In this document: positions 1 through 6,668 of the stretch, piece by piece
How positions within the stretch are numbered: position 1 is the stretch's first letter
How the letters are laid out: each line of letters begins with the position of its first letter
Source of the DNA: Betaproteobacteria bacterium
Lineage (GTDB): Bacteria > Pseudomonadota > Gammaproteobacteria > Burkholderiales > SG8-39
DNA length: 7,128 nucleotides
Reading direction: 5' to 3'
Assembly: GCA_029858545.1 (NCBI GenBank)
Contig: JAOUFA010000184.1
Location: 1-7,128, forward strand
The notes under the pieces: generated by a model
The model's input: only the letters and a program-made list of their open reading frames with translations
Databases searched by the model: none
Told to the model about the DNA's origin: nothing
Made by a program: the position numbers and the translations under genes

Positions 1-205
1 GGTGATTCTCGGTGGCATGGGAACGCCTTCCGGGCCGATCCTCGGGGCGGCGGCGCTCAAGGTGCTCGAACTGGTGTTTCAGACCTGGACCGAGCACTGG
101 CAGCTCCTGCTCGGCGGTTTCATCGTGTTCGCGGTGCTGTTCCTGCCGCGCGGGCTCGCCCAGTTGTTCGAAATCCGGCGGCGCGATGGAGGCCGACGTG
201 GCTGA
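1..205 (+). CDS. livM: Branched-chain amino-acid ABC transporter permease, LivM-like (C-terminal end only)
   Basis: Only the last 67 residues are visible; the gene enters from the left edge with position 1 as the last base of a codon. The reading begins with VILGGMGTPSGPILGAA, which matches the conserved loop near the end of LivM/LivH-type permeases (a GG-G-T--GP--GA pattern). It is followed by a hydrophobic helix (about residues 35-49, LLLGGFIVFAVLFLP) and a short basic tail after PRGL, the usual ending of LivM. In this importer family the LivM-type subunit pairs with LivH in the inner membrane and is driven by LivG and LivF, both encoded directly downstream. The LivG coding region overlaps this gene's end, supporting one operon. 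The exact substrate (branched-chain amino acid, amide or aromatic acid) cannot be judged from this fragment. Confidence 0.88.
   Translation, partial: VILGGMGTPSGPILGAAALKVLELVFQTWTEHWQLLLGGFIVFAVLFLPRGLAQLFEIRRRDGGRRG
188..192 (+). promoter_or_regulatory. Shine-Dalgarno GGAGG deciding the LivG start
   Basis: A perfect GGAGG lies 5 bases before an in-frame GTG at 198, inside the end of the permease gene. The in-frame ATG at 186 has no comparable purine tract upstream. This favours GTG 198 as the start of the LivG-like gene, although ATG 186 (four residues longer) cannot be excluded. Confidence 0.5.
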
Positions 206-983
206 GGCGCGTACGCCCGAGGCGGAAGGATCGCCGCCGGCGCTGCGTACCGCGGGGTTGCGGCGGGTATTCGGCGGACTTGCCGCGGTGGCCGGCGTAT
301 CGATCGAGTGCCACACCGGCAGGCTTCACGCGGTGATCGGACCGAACGGCGCGGGCAAGACGACGCTCATCAACCTGCTATCGGGAGATCTCGCGCCGAG
401 CGCGGGACGCATCGAAATTCTGGGTCGCGATGTCACCGGCCTGCCCGCGCATCGCATCGCGCGGCTGGGTGTCGGGCGCAGTTATCAGCGCAGCAACATC
501 TTCATGAGCTTCAGCGTGTTCGAGAACTGCCGTATCGCGGCGCAGGCGCGCCTGGGCAGTTCGATGCGTTTCGCGCGCCCCGCGGCGCGCTACGAGGAGA
601 TCAACGAGGCCGCGCGCGCAGCGCTGCGGCTTGCCGAGCTGGACGCACGGGAAGACCTGGTTGCCGCGGAACTCTCCCACGGCGAGCGGCGCCAGCTCGA
701 GGTGGCGATGACGCTCGCCACCGCGCCCAGGCTGTTGCTGCTCGACGAACCGCTCGCCGGCATGGGCGCCGAGGAATCGGCGCGCATGGTCGGGGTGCTG
801 AAGAAGCTGGTTCCGGGGCATGCGATGCTGCTGGTCGAACACGACATGGATGCGGTGTTCGCGCTCGCCGACATCCTGACGGTGATGGTCGACGGGCAGG
901 TCCTCGCGAGCGGTGCGCCCGAGCAGATGCGCGCCAACCGCGAAGTCCAGCAAGCCTATCTTGGCGCCGAATCGCATGGCTGA
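198..983 (+). CDS. livG: Branched-chain amino-acid ABC transporter ATP-binding protein, LivG-like
   Basis: Cytoplasmic ATPase of a HAAT-family importer, 261 aa from GTG 198 (265 aa if ATG 186 is used), the normal LivG length. Numbered from GTG, the Walker A motif GPNGAGKT is at about 48-55, the Q-loop glutamine at 97 (in RSYQRSN), the signature is LSHGERRQ (LivG proteins usually have LSYG or LSHG rather than LSGG), Walker B ends LLLLDEP with D183 and E184, and the switch histidine is H215 in LVEHDMD. The LivG hallmark GRSYQ...F and the EHDM H-loop are both present, so the enzyme should be catalytically competent. It overlaps the upstream permease by 8 bp (20 bp with the ATG start) and the downstream livF by 8 bp, indicating translational coupling. 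The DEPLAGM form after Walker B resembles a LivG/UrtD-like subset. The substrate is not identifiable from the ATPase. Confidence 0.93.
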   Translation: MAEARTPEAEGSPPALRTAGLRRVFGGLAAVAGVSIECHTGRLHAVIGPNGAGKTTLINLLSGDLAPSAGRIEILGRDVTGLPAHRIARLGVGRSYQRSNIFMSFSVFENCRIAAQARLGSSMRFARPAARYEEINEAARAALRLAELDAREDLVAAELSHGERRQLEVAMTLATAPRLLLLDEPLAGMGAEESARMVGVLKKLVPGHAMLLVEHDMDAVFALADILTVMVDGQVLASGAPEQMRANREVQQAYLGAESHG

Positions 984-1689
984 GTGGCTCATCGAGGCGC
1001 GCGGTCTGCACAGCTACTATGGCGCGAGCCATATCCTGCGCGGCGTGGACTTTACCCTGGGGCGCGGCGAGGCGGTCGGTCTGATGGGCCGCAACGGCAT
1101 GGGCAAGACCACCCTGCTCAGAACGATGCTCGGATTCGTGAGGCCGCGTGCGGGGACGGTGCGCGTCAACGGACGCGACGCGACGCGCGACGCACCGCAT
1201 CGCATCGCGCGCGCGGGTCTTGCCTACGTGCCAGAGGGACGGGGCATCTTCGCCAATCTCTCGGTGCGTGAAAACCTGCTGATGGCGGCACGCCCGGGCG
1301 TCGACGGACGGCGCGACTGGACGCTTGAGCGCGTGCTCGATACCTTCCCGCGCCTTGCCGAGCGTATCGGCCACGGCGGCGGACAGCTCTCGGGCGGCGA
1401 GCAGCAGATGCTGACCATCGGACGCGCGCTGATGACCCATCCCGAGGTGCTGATTCTGGACGAGGCGACCGAGGGTCTCGCGCCGCTCATCGCCGCGGAT
1501 ATCTGGGCGATCCTGCGTACCGTGCGCGCCTCGGGCATCGCCGCGGTGATCGTCGACAAGAACTTCGCCGCGGTGAATGCGGTCACCGACCGCACCGTGA
1601 TTCTGGTGAAGGGCGAGGTGGTGTACCAGGGCACGAGCCGCGAATTGAAGGCACAACCCGAACTGCACCTGCGCTACCTGGGGGTGTGA
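976..1689 (+). CDS. livF: Branched-chain amino-acid ABC transporter ATP-binding protein, LivF-like
   Basis: Second ATPase of the same importer, 237 aa, a typical LivF length. ATG 976 lies inside the end of livG (8-bp overlap) and places the standard LivF opening (a beta strand, then SYYGASHILRGVDF) at the N-terminus. Walker A GRNGMGKT is at residues 38-45, the arginine- and glycine-rich YVPEGRGIF Q-loop region follows, the signature LSGGEQQM is at 138-145, and Walker B is VLILDEATEGL with D162 and E163. LivF proteins commonly read LVEQN at the switch position; this one reads IVDKN with lysine 195 at the usual H-loop site. That variant may define a LivF subgroup, and in this family the LivG partner usually supplies the histidine. 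It is co-transcribed with livM and livG by overlap. It forms the LivG/LivF heterodimer under the permease pair. Confidence 0.93.
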   Translation: MAEWLIEARGLHSYYGASHILRGVDFTLGRGEAVGLMGRNGMGKTTLLRTMLGFVRPRAGTVRVNGRDATRDAPHRIARAGLAYVPEGRGIFANLSVRENLLMAARPGVDGRRDWTLERVLDTFPRLAERIGHGGGQLSGGEQQMLTIGRALMTHPEVLILDEATEGLAPLIAADIWAILRTVRASGIAAVIVDKNFAAVNAVTDRTVILVKGEVVYQGTSRELKAQPELHLRYLGV

Positions 1690-2345
1690 TGCTGCGCCTG
1701 GCGGGTGTCGGCAAGCGTTTCGCGGGACGCGCGGTGCTGAACAACGTGTCGCTCGAGGTCGCCGCGGGCGAGTATGTCGCGATCCTGGGAGAATCGGGGA
1801 TCGGCAAGTCGACGTTGCTCAATGTGATCGCGGGTCTCGAGCCCTTTGATACGGGTCGCGTCGAATTCGACGGATTGGATATCGGCTCGCTCGGAGACGA
1901 TGCACTGACCCGGCTGCGGCGCGAGCAGTTCGGTTTCGTTTTCCAGGCGTTTCACGTGCTGCCTCAGCTCAGCGTCGCGCGCAACGTCGGGTTGCCGCTG
2001 TTATTGCGTGGCGTCGGGGCCGCGCAAATCGAGCGGCGCGCGCGCGAGGCGCTGACCGCGGTCGGCCTCGCAGGGCGCGAGACGAGCGCTCCGCGCGAAC
2101 TCTCGGGCGGCGAGTTGCAGCGCGTTGCGATCGCGCGTGCACTCGTCGGCGATCCGCGCCTGGTACTGGCCGATGAGCCGACCGGTAACCTCGACCCCGA
2201 GAATGCACGCCAGGTGATCGCGCTGCTGCGCGCGCAGGTCAAGGAGCACAACGCGGCCGGGCTGCTCGTGACGCACTCGGAGGCGGCGGCGGCGGGTTGC
2301 GACCGGCGCTTTCGTTTGAGTAGTGAAGGTTTGACGCGCGTCTGA
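1689..2345 (+). CDS. LolD/MacB-type ABC transporter ATP-binding protein, no permease in view
   Basis: An ABC ATPase of 218 aa with every catalytic motif: Walker A GESGIGKS (34-41), Q-loop Q86 in FVFQ, signature LSGGELQR (138-145), Walker B LVLADEP (D162, E163) followed by the TGNLD D-loop, and switch histidine H196 in VTHS. The FVFQ, ADEPTGNLD and VTHS set is characteristic of the LolD/MacB/FtsE branch, which works with FtsX-like permeases in lipoprotein release, macrolide/peptide efflux or cell-division transport, not with Liv importers. The ATG at 1689 shares its A with the livF stop (TGATG), so translation is coupled; a GTG immediately before it (1686) is a less likely start. Downstream lies a convergent gene, so no partner permease follows. 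The true partner must be encoded elsewhere. Function beyond ATPase is unassigned. Confidence 0.9.
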   Translation: MLRLAGVGKRFAGRAVLNNVSLEVAAGEYVAILGESGIGKSTLLNVIAGLEPFDTGRVEFDGLDIGSLGDDALTRLRREQFGFVFQAFHVLPQLSVARNVGLPLLLRGVGAAQIERRAREALTAVGLAGRETSAPRELSGGELQRVAIARALVGDPRLVLADEPTGNLDPENARQVIALLRAQVKEHNAAGLLVTHSEAAAAGCDRRFRLSSEGLTRV

Positions 2346-2371
2346 GCGCAAGCCGGCGCCATGTATCGCCG

Positions 2372-4516
2372 CTAGCCCGACGCGACCCACGCGCCGCCCC
2401 AGTTGGCTTGCGGCGGCGATTGGCGCAGGGCGGCGATGCGGTCGAGGAACATCGCGTAAAGACGCTTGTCGGGGTGTTCCTTCCTGAGGCCCTCTATTTC
2501 AGGTGTCGCCTCATCCCAGCATTGCTGTCGATAGTGTCCGAGCGCCCGGTGCCAGCGTTCGAGTTCGTCTTCCAGTTTCGCCAGGCCCGGCTCATCGAGA
2601 TCGGCGCGCAGTGCCTCGGGAGCATAGACCGTCACTTCCTTGTCGTAGCCCTTCACGAGAAGGTGGTCGACTTCGCGGAAGATGACCTCGTTCGCGCACT
2701 GGCGCATGGTCTCCACGCCGACGAAGCAGCTCAGCCCATAGCTGCGGGTGCTCGCCTCGATCCTTGCCGCGAGGTTCACCGTGTGGCCCACCGCGGTGTA
2801 GGCGCGGCGGTGCTCGGAGCCCATGTCGCCGACGCTCGCGACGCCGGTGTTGATGCCGACGCTGATGTGAACGCTCGGCAAACCGAGTCCCGCCAGGGAT
2901 TGATTGATCGTCGGCATGTACGCGATCATCTTCAGCGCGGCTTTCACCGCGTGGCTGGCATGCCGTCGATCATCGAGCGGCGCGCCCCAGAACACCATGA
3001 TCGCGTCGCCGATGTACTTGTCGATCGTTCCGCCGTGCTGGTGCACGATCTGACCGAGCGGACCGAGGACATTGCGCAGCAGGAGCGCCACCTGGTTCGC
3101 GGGGAGGTGACGCGAGGCGCGCATGAAGCGCTGAATGTCGCAAAAGAGGATCGTCAGTTCGCGATCCTCGGGAGTCATGCTGGGAATCTTGTGGATCCTG
3201 GCCATGCGCCGAACCACTTCGGCGGGGACGTACTGCCCGAACAGGTCGAGCAGCGCGCGCGCGCGTCGTGTTTCGTCGACCCAGCGCGTGACGATGACCG
3301 CGAAGTAGACCGTCAGCAGTGTCGCGAGTGGTGTCGCGACCGGCACGTATAGCCCGGAACGCCACGCGATCGCAGCCGCGGCGAACCAGATCGCCGCGAG
3401 CAGCAGCGCGAGCAGTGACGCCGGGAGCGGGCCGAGCAACGCGAGCGCGGCGATCAGCGCGCCGCCGCTTGCGGCGAGACCCCAGGCGAGCCAGGCGTGC
3501 AGCGAGCGGGGCTGGCGCAGGATCGAGCTGTCGAGTATTCCGGCGACCATATTGGCGTGAATCTCGACGCCGGGATAGACGCGCGCGAGCGGGGTCGCCC
3601 GCAAATCGTACAATCCGGGCGCGGTGCTGCCGATGACGATGATCTTGTCGTGCAGTGGCGGTATCGGTGCGCGGCGGTTGAGTACGTCGGTGGCCGATAC
3701 ATAGAGAAAGGAGCCCCGCGCGCCGCGGTACGGCACGTACGAAAGCAGGGTCGAGTCCACCGGGACGCGGTGCGCGGTTCGGCCACCCGTCAGTTCGAGG
3801 AATTCCACCCCGCGCCCCGAGTCGTCCCGATCGAGCCGGTCGAGCGCGAGTCGCGGCGCGTCGAGCGCGATTTGCGCAAGGACCAGCGAATACGCGGGGT
3901 ACAGTCCGCCGCGGTGCTCGGCGAGCATCGGGATGCGGCGCACGACGCCGTCGGCATCGACTTGCGAATTGAAGTGTCCCGCGTGTCCCGCGGCCCGCAC
4001 CAGCGCCGGCAGATTGGCGCCGTAGCCGTTCCAGGAGGAATAGTAGGAATCGCGGGATTCGATCGCTTTCACCGAAAAAGCGGCTGCGGGGAGTTCGCCG
4101 GCGCGTACGCCCACGGCGTCGAGGTCGCCCGTGCTGGAGAAGTAGTAGCCCAGTACCACCTTGCGATCCTTGAGGGCGCGCGCGAGCCGCTCGTCCGCGG
4201 CAGCGCTCTCGGGCTCGGAAAAGACGATGTCGAACCCCGCGGCGCCGACCTTATAGTGATCAAACAGCCGGTCGACCAGGGTCGCGATGCGCTCGCGGCT
4301 CCAGGGCCAGCGCCCCTGTTCGGACAGGCTCCGCTCGTCGACGTCGACGATGACGATGCGCGGATCGACGCCGCGCGGTGCCGAACGAGCGGTCCAGAAA
4401 TCATAGAGCGCGAATTCCAGGTGATCGAGCATCGCAGGTCGCCAGTCGGGTCGCGTCACGAGCACTCCGGCAAGGAGCAGCAGCGCCGGGAGCAGCCAGG
4501 CGATCCGTTGTTTCAT
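2372..4516 (-). CDS. CHASE2 sensor-class III adenylate/guanylate cyclase (predicted adenylate cyclase)
   Basis: Membrane-bound signalling enzyme, 714 aa. Architecture: N-terminal membrane helix (about 5-21), a periplasmic CHASE2 domain (about 30-335, with the family signatures IVIVDVDERSL, GRWPWSR and GVEIHANMV), three closely spaced membrane helices (about 341-361, 362-384, 389-410), then a cytoplasmic class III cyclase domain (about 450-632) and a charged helical tail. Catalytic residues seen: metal-binding D460 (FCDIQRF) and D504 (KYIGDAIM), substrate lysine K500, and transition-state N581 and R585 (TVNLAAR). The position that is Asp in mammalian adenylate cyclases is T574; the Lys/Thr pair is the mark of class IIIb adenylate cyclases, some of which respond to bicarbonate. 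cAMP production is therefore predicted, not shown. It starts at ATG 4516, chosen because it directly precedes the hydrophobic helix; no clear Shine-Dalgarno is visible. It lies 81 bp downstream of a pilin gene on the same strand and converges with the ABC operon. Confidence 0.92.
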   Translation of the reverse strand: MKQRIAWLLPALLLLAGVLVTRPDWRPAMLDHLEFALYDFWTARSAPRGVDPRIVIVDVDERSLSEQGRWPWSRERIATLVDRLFDHYKVGAAGFDIVFSEPESAAADERLARALKDRKVVLGYYFSSTGDLDAVGVRAGELPAAAFSVKAIESRDSYYSSWNGYGANLPALVRAAGHAGHFNSQVDADGVVRRIPMLAEHRGGLYPAYSLVLAQIALDAPRLALDRLDRDDSGRGVEFLELTGGRTAHRVPVDSTLLSYVPYRGARGSFLYVSATDVLNRRAPIPPLHDKIIVIGSTAPGLYDLRATPLARVYPGVEIHANMVAGILDSSILRQPRSLHAWLAWGLAASGGALIAALALLGPLPASLLALLLAAIWFAAAAIAWRSGLYVPVATPLATLLTVYFAVIVTRWVDETRRARALLDLFGQYVPAEVVRRMARIHKIPSMTPEDRELTILFCDIQRFMRASRHLPANQVALLLRNVLGPLGQIVHQHGGTIDKYIGDAIMVFWGAPLDDRRHASHAVKAALKMIAYMPTINQSLAGLGLPSVHISVGINTGVASVGDMGSEHRRAYTAVGHTVNLAARIEASTRSYGLSCFVGVETMRQCANEVIFREVDHLLVKGYDKEVTVYAPEALRADLDEPGLAKLEDELERWHRALGHYRQQCWDEATPEIEGLRKEHPDKRLYAMFLDRIAALRQSPPQANWGGAWVASG

Positions 4517-4589
4517 CGGACCCGGATGAGTGAGGCGTCGGGCGCGACCGGCCCTTGGGCGGGTGTCACGGACATCGCGACGAAAGGAT

Positions 4590-4613
4590 GCAATCGATCA
4601 ACGGCAATCGATC
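4590..4613. repeat. Short tandem-like direct repeat GCAATCGATC with 4-bp spacer
   Basis: Two exact 10-base copies, at 4590-4599 and 4604-4613, straddle the stop codon of the downstream pilin gene. Each contains the palindrome ATCGAT, so the pair could also fold as a short 6-bp stem with an 8-base loop. It might be a protein-binding site before the cyclase gene or chance; no T-tract follows, so it does not look like an intrinsic terminator. Confidence 0.3.
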
Positions 4614-5074
4614 GGCAGGAAGGGCGCCGGAATCGTCGTCGCGTCCTTGCCGAGCAGTTTCATCTTCTCGGGCGCCTGCGCCCCGCCACATACCCACGCG
4701 ATCGGCACCACCGGATGGCCATCGACGATCGCCGGCCGGATGCTGAGTTGGCGGCCGGCGAGGTTGCGGTTGGCACGGTTGCCGAAGGTAATCAGGATCG
4801 CGCCCTCGCGCACGGCGATCCCGGTCACGTAGTTGCCGATGATCTTGTCGGTCCCGGGAAGACCCGCCGCGGCGTTGTCCCTCGGCATGCGCTGGTTGCG
4901 AGAGTAGTAGGCCTGCACCGACTGGCGCACGAACCCGGCGAGCACGCTTCCTTCGCTGACCTGGGCGCGGATGACGCGATCCTGGTACGACGGAATCGCC
5001 AGGGTCGATAGGATTGCGATGATCGCGATCACGATCATCAGTTCGATCAGGGTAAATCCTTGCCGCCGTATCAT
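4598..5074 (-). CDS. Type IV pilin (PilA-like), second pilin of the cluster
   Basis: Prepilin of 158 aa with a six-residue basic leader MIRRQG cut before Phe7 by prepilin peptidase; the mature protein starts FTLIELMIVIAIIA with the essential Glu5. The hydrophobic alpha1 helix runs to about residue 27 and is followed by the usual IPSYQD motif. The C-terminal globular domain has C129 (in IAWVCGG) and C157 (DCR), the disulfide-bounded D-region typical of type IVa pilins. Length fits the family (150-160 aa). The start has a purine-rich Shine-Dalgarno (GAGGGAG) that overlaps the stop of the upstream PilC-like gene, 14 bp away, so it is likely in the same operon. It is paralogous to the pilin at the right edge: both share IP-YQD, an RDNAAAGLP or TDNAAAGLP segment, and WVC. 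Whether it is a major or a minor pilin cannot be told. Confidence 0.94.
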   Translation of the reverse strand: MIRRQGFTLIELMIVIAIIAILSTLAIPSYQDRVIRAQVSEGSVLAGFVRQSVQAYYSRNQRMPRDNAAAGLPGTDKIIGNYVTGIAVREGAILITFGNRANRNLAGRQLSIRPAIVDGHPVVPIAWVCGGAQAPEKMKLLGKDATTIPAPFLPIDCR

Positions 5075-5082
5075 TGTTCGAA

Positions 5083-5090
5083 TCTCCCTC
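5083..5090 (-). promoter_or_regulatory. Shine-Dalgarno GAGGGAGA of the second pilin gene
   Basis: A strong purine tract read on the minus strand, about 8 bases before the pilin ATG at 5074. It overlaps the TGA stop (5091-5089) of the PilC-like gene, consistent with tight translational linkage and with strong translation of a structural subunit. Confidence 0.6.
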
Positions 5091-6135
5091 AGATCACTGC
5101 GCCCATTCGGAATATCGGCAGGTAGGTGGCGATGACGATGAAGCCTACCGCGACGCCGAGGATCAGGTAACCGAAGATCAGCGCGGCGCGCTCAAAGCGC
5201 ACCAGGGCCCGGCCTGCCTCGAGGTCGCTCAGCGCGGCCGCTTGTGCGAGCGCTGCTCCCAGATTCGCGCTGCGCTCGCCGAGTTCGATGATCAATCCGG
5301 CGCGACGCGGAATCGCGGGCGCGGCGCGTAGCGCGGTGGCGAGGCTCGCGCCGGCGGCGAGCGCATCCTCGATCGCGCGCAGTGAATCGGCGAGGTACAG
5401 ATTGCCCACCGTGGCGCGCAAATGGGCGAGCGCCCGCGGCATCGGCAACTCGCCCCGCGAAGCGTGGTCGATCAGCGCGCACAGCCGCGACATGAGCGTT
5501 CTGGCGAGGTAGTCGCTCAGGAACGGAACGCGGTAGACGAAGCGGTCCAGTGCGCGATGCAGACGCAGCGAGCGCCGCGCGTCGATGCGCCACACGGCGA
5601 CGCCGAGCGCGCAGAGAATGGCGAGTCCCCACCAGCCTTCGACCAGCAGTTCCGAGAACGCGATCATCAGTATCGTGGGTGCCGGCAGGTTTGCGCCGAA
5701 GCTCGCATACAACTGCTTGAACGAGGGGATCACAAAGATCATGATCATCAACGTGAGCACGAACAGAAAGCCGAACAGCACCGCCGGCCAGGCGAGCGCG
5801 GCGAATTTCGCGGTGCGGCTGGCGGCGCGGCGTTCATAGTCGCCGGCAAGCAGCTCGAGCGCGTCGGCGAGCTTCGCGCCGGTCTCCGCGTCGTGCAGCA
5901 GGGCGACCGTCTCGGCCGGAAAGCTGCCCGGCATGCGAGCAAGCGAGGCCGAGAGCGCCTCGCCGCGCGCCGCGTCGGCGGCCATCGCCGCGACGAGAGG
6001 GGCGGCTTGTCCCAGATCGCCGTCTTCGCGCACGATGGCCAGCGCGTCCTGCAGCGGGAAACCGGTTTTCGCGGCGGTCGAGAGTTGCCTGAATACGAGA
6101 GCGAGCAGGTCGGCGGGAATGGGGCGCTGGCTCAT
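5089..6135 (-). CDS. Type II secretion/type IV pilus inner-membrane platform protein, PilC/GspF family (short form)
   Basis: Polytopic inner-membrane protein of 348 aa that in this family anchors the assembly ATPase and moves pilin subunits into the growing filament. Two T2SSF repeats are seen. The first (about 13-135) contains FRQLSTAAKTGFPLQDAL and DAETGAKLADALELLA, followed by helix 113-139 and the conserved FVIPSFKQLYASFGANLP. The second (about 211-340) contains the matching LGERSANLGAALAQAA. Further membrane helices are at about 168-182 and 318-342. Most PilC/GspF proteins are near 400 aa; this one lacks most of the soluble N-terminal extension before the first repeat. ATG 6135 overlaps the stop of the upstream gene (ATGA) and has GAGGA about 9 bases before it; the open frame continues further upstream but only as an antiphase shadow of the neighbouring gene. 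It sits between two pilin-type genes; no PilB/GspE ATPase is in view. Confidence 0.93.
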   Translation of the reverse strand: MSQRPIPADLLALVFRQLSTAAKTGFPLQDALAIVREDGDLGQAAPLVAAMAADAARGEALSASLARMPGSFPAETVALLHDAETGAKLADALELLAGDYERRAASRTAKFAALAWPAVLFGFLFVLTLMIMIFVIPSFKQLYASFGANLPAPTILMIAFSELLVEGWWGLAILCALGVAVWRIDARRSLRLHRALDRFVYRVPFLSDYLARTLMSRLCALIDHASRGELPMPRALAHLRATVGNLYLADSLRAIEDALAAGASLATALRAAPAIPRRAGLIIELGERSANLGAALAQAAALSDLEAGRALVRFERAALIFGYLILGVAVGFIVIATYLPIFRMGAVI

Positions 6136-6668
6136 CGGTACTTGTCCTCGCGGCAGTTGGACAGAAGGAAGTCTTGCGACAGGTTGTGGGGGGCGGCGAG
6201 TGCCGGAGCGGTCCAGCCCTCGGGCGGCACGGCGCTGCCGCACAGCCAGAGCATCGTCCAGGGCAAGTCGTTCAAGGCGAGTGCAGGGCGGAAGGCGGCG
6301 CTTGGCGGCTGGGCGCCATTGCCGGGCGCGCGACCGTGGATCGTAACGATTCCGCCGCTGATTTCGCCATAGGTCATCGGCGCAGCCCTTTGCGCGGCGC
6401 CCGGCGCGGCGCTTTGCGCTTGCAGCCCCTCCCAGGTTCCGGTGATCGCGATATGTTCGGCGAGCGTCAGGCGCTGGGGTATCGATGCACCCAGGATTTC
6501 CGTGAAGCGCGCCTTGAACTGGGCCGCCGGCACGCTGGCGACGCACAGCGCTATCGTCAATCCGGCAATCGCCATGACGAGCACGAGTTCCAGCGGCAGG
6601 AGTTGAACGAGCCGCGGCCACCAGGGGGCCGCAATGCGCCGGCGTGCATCCGGTGCAGCGGGCGTCAT
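6132..6668 (-). CDS. Pilin-like membrane protein without a prepilin-peptidase site
   Basis: Protein of 178 aa, not assignable to a named family by eye but apparently derived from a type IV pilin. One hydrophobic helix (about 23-47) reads LLPLELVLVMAIAG and aligns with the pilin helix FTLIELMIVIAIIA, keeping Glu at the mature position 5 (E28). The residue before it is Gln22 where prepilins need Gly, and about 22 residues precede it (two Trp, several Arg) instead of a short leader, so cleavage and methylation are not expected. The C-terminal part parallels the neighbouring pilins: FRPAL, then LWLCG (C143), PEGW, and a final NCR (C172); the Cys spacing of 29 equals or nearly equals theirs (29 and 28). 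The segment AR--E...AEH after the helix also matches the pilin at the right edge. ATG 6668 and the TGA at 6132 form ATGA overlaps on both sides, so it is embedded in the operon. A role as a fixed inner-membrane pilin mimic or alignment protein is speculation. Confidence 0.82.
   Translation of the reverse strand: MTPAAPDARRRIAAPWWPRLVQLLPLELVLVMAIAGLTIALCVASVPAAQFKARFTEILGASIPQRLTLAEHIAITGTWEGLQAQSAAPGAAQRAAPMTYGEISGGIVTIHGRAPGNGAQPPSAAFRPALALNDLPWTMLWLCGSAVPPEGWTAPALAAPHNLSQDFLLSNCREDKYR
6145..6149 (-). promoter_or_regulatory. Shine-Dalgarno GAGGA of the PilC-like gene
   Basis: GAGGA on the minus strand, 9 bases before ATG 6135 and inside the last codons of the pilin-like gene. It supports 6135 as the start over the longer open frame that reaches 6621. 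Confidence 0.5.

Noticed and set aside
601..1668. 355-codon minus-strand open frame
   Set aside because: Antisense to livG and livF, both of which have complete ABC motifs.
2346..2371. Possible bidirectional terminator between the convergent genes
   Set aside because: Only a weak GGCG/CGCC pairing with an 8-base loop and no T-tract on either strand; not enough to call a terminator.
2408..3352. Long plus-strand open frame opposite the cyclase gene
   Set aside because: It is antisense to the conserved cyclase domain, its translation has no recognisable motif, and long shadow frames are expected at this GC content.
3497..5011. 504-codon plus-strand open frame
   Set aside because: It runs antisense through both the CHASE2 region and a pilin gene, both of which are strongly supported on the minus strand.
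5422..6372. 316-codon plus-strand open frame
   Set aside because: Antisense to the PilC-like and pilin-like genes; low-complexity Arg/Ala/Gly composition typical of a shadow frame.
6136..6621. N-terminal extension of the PilC-like protein up to 6621
   Set aside because: This part is out of phase with the pilin-like gene that occupies the same bases, shows no family similarity, and ATG 6135 has a Shine-Dalgarno and an ATGA overlap.
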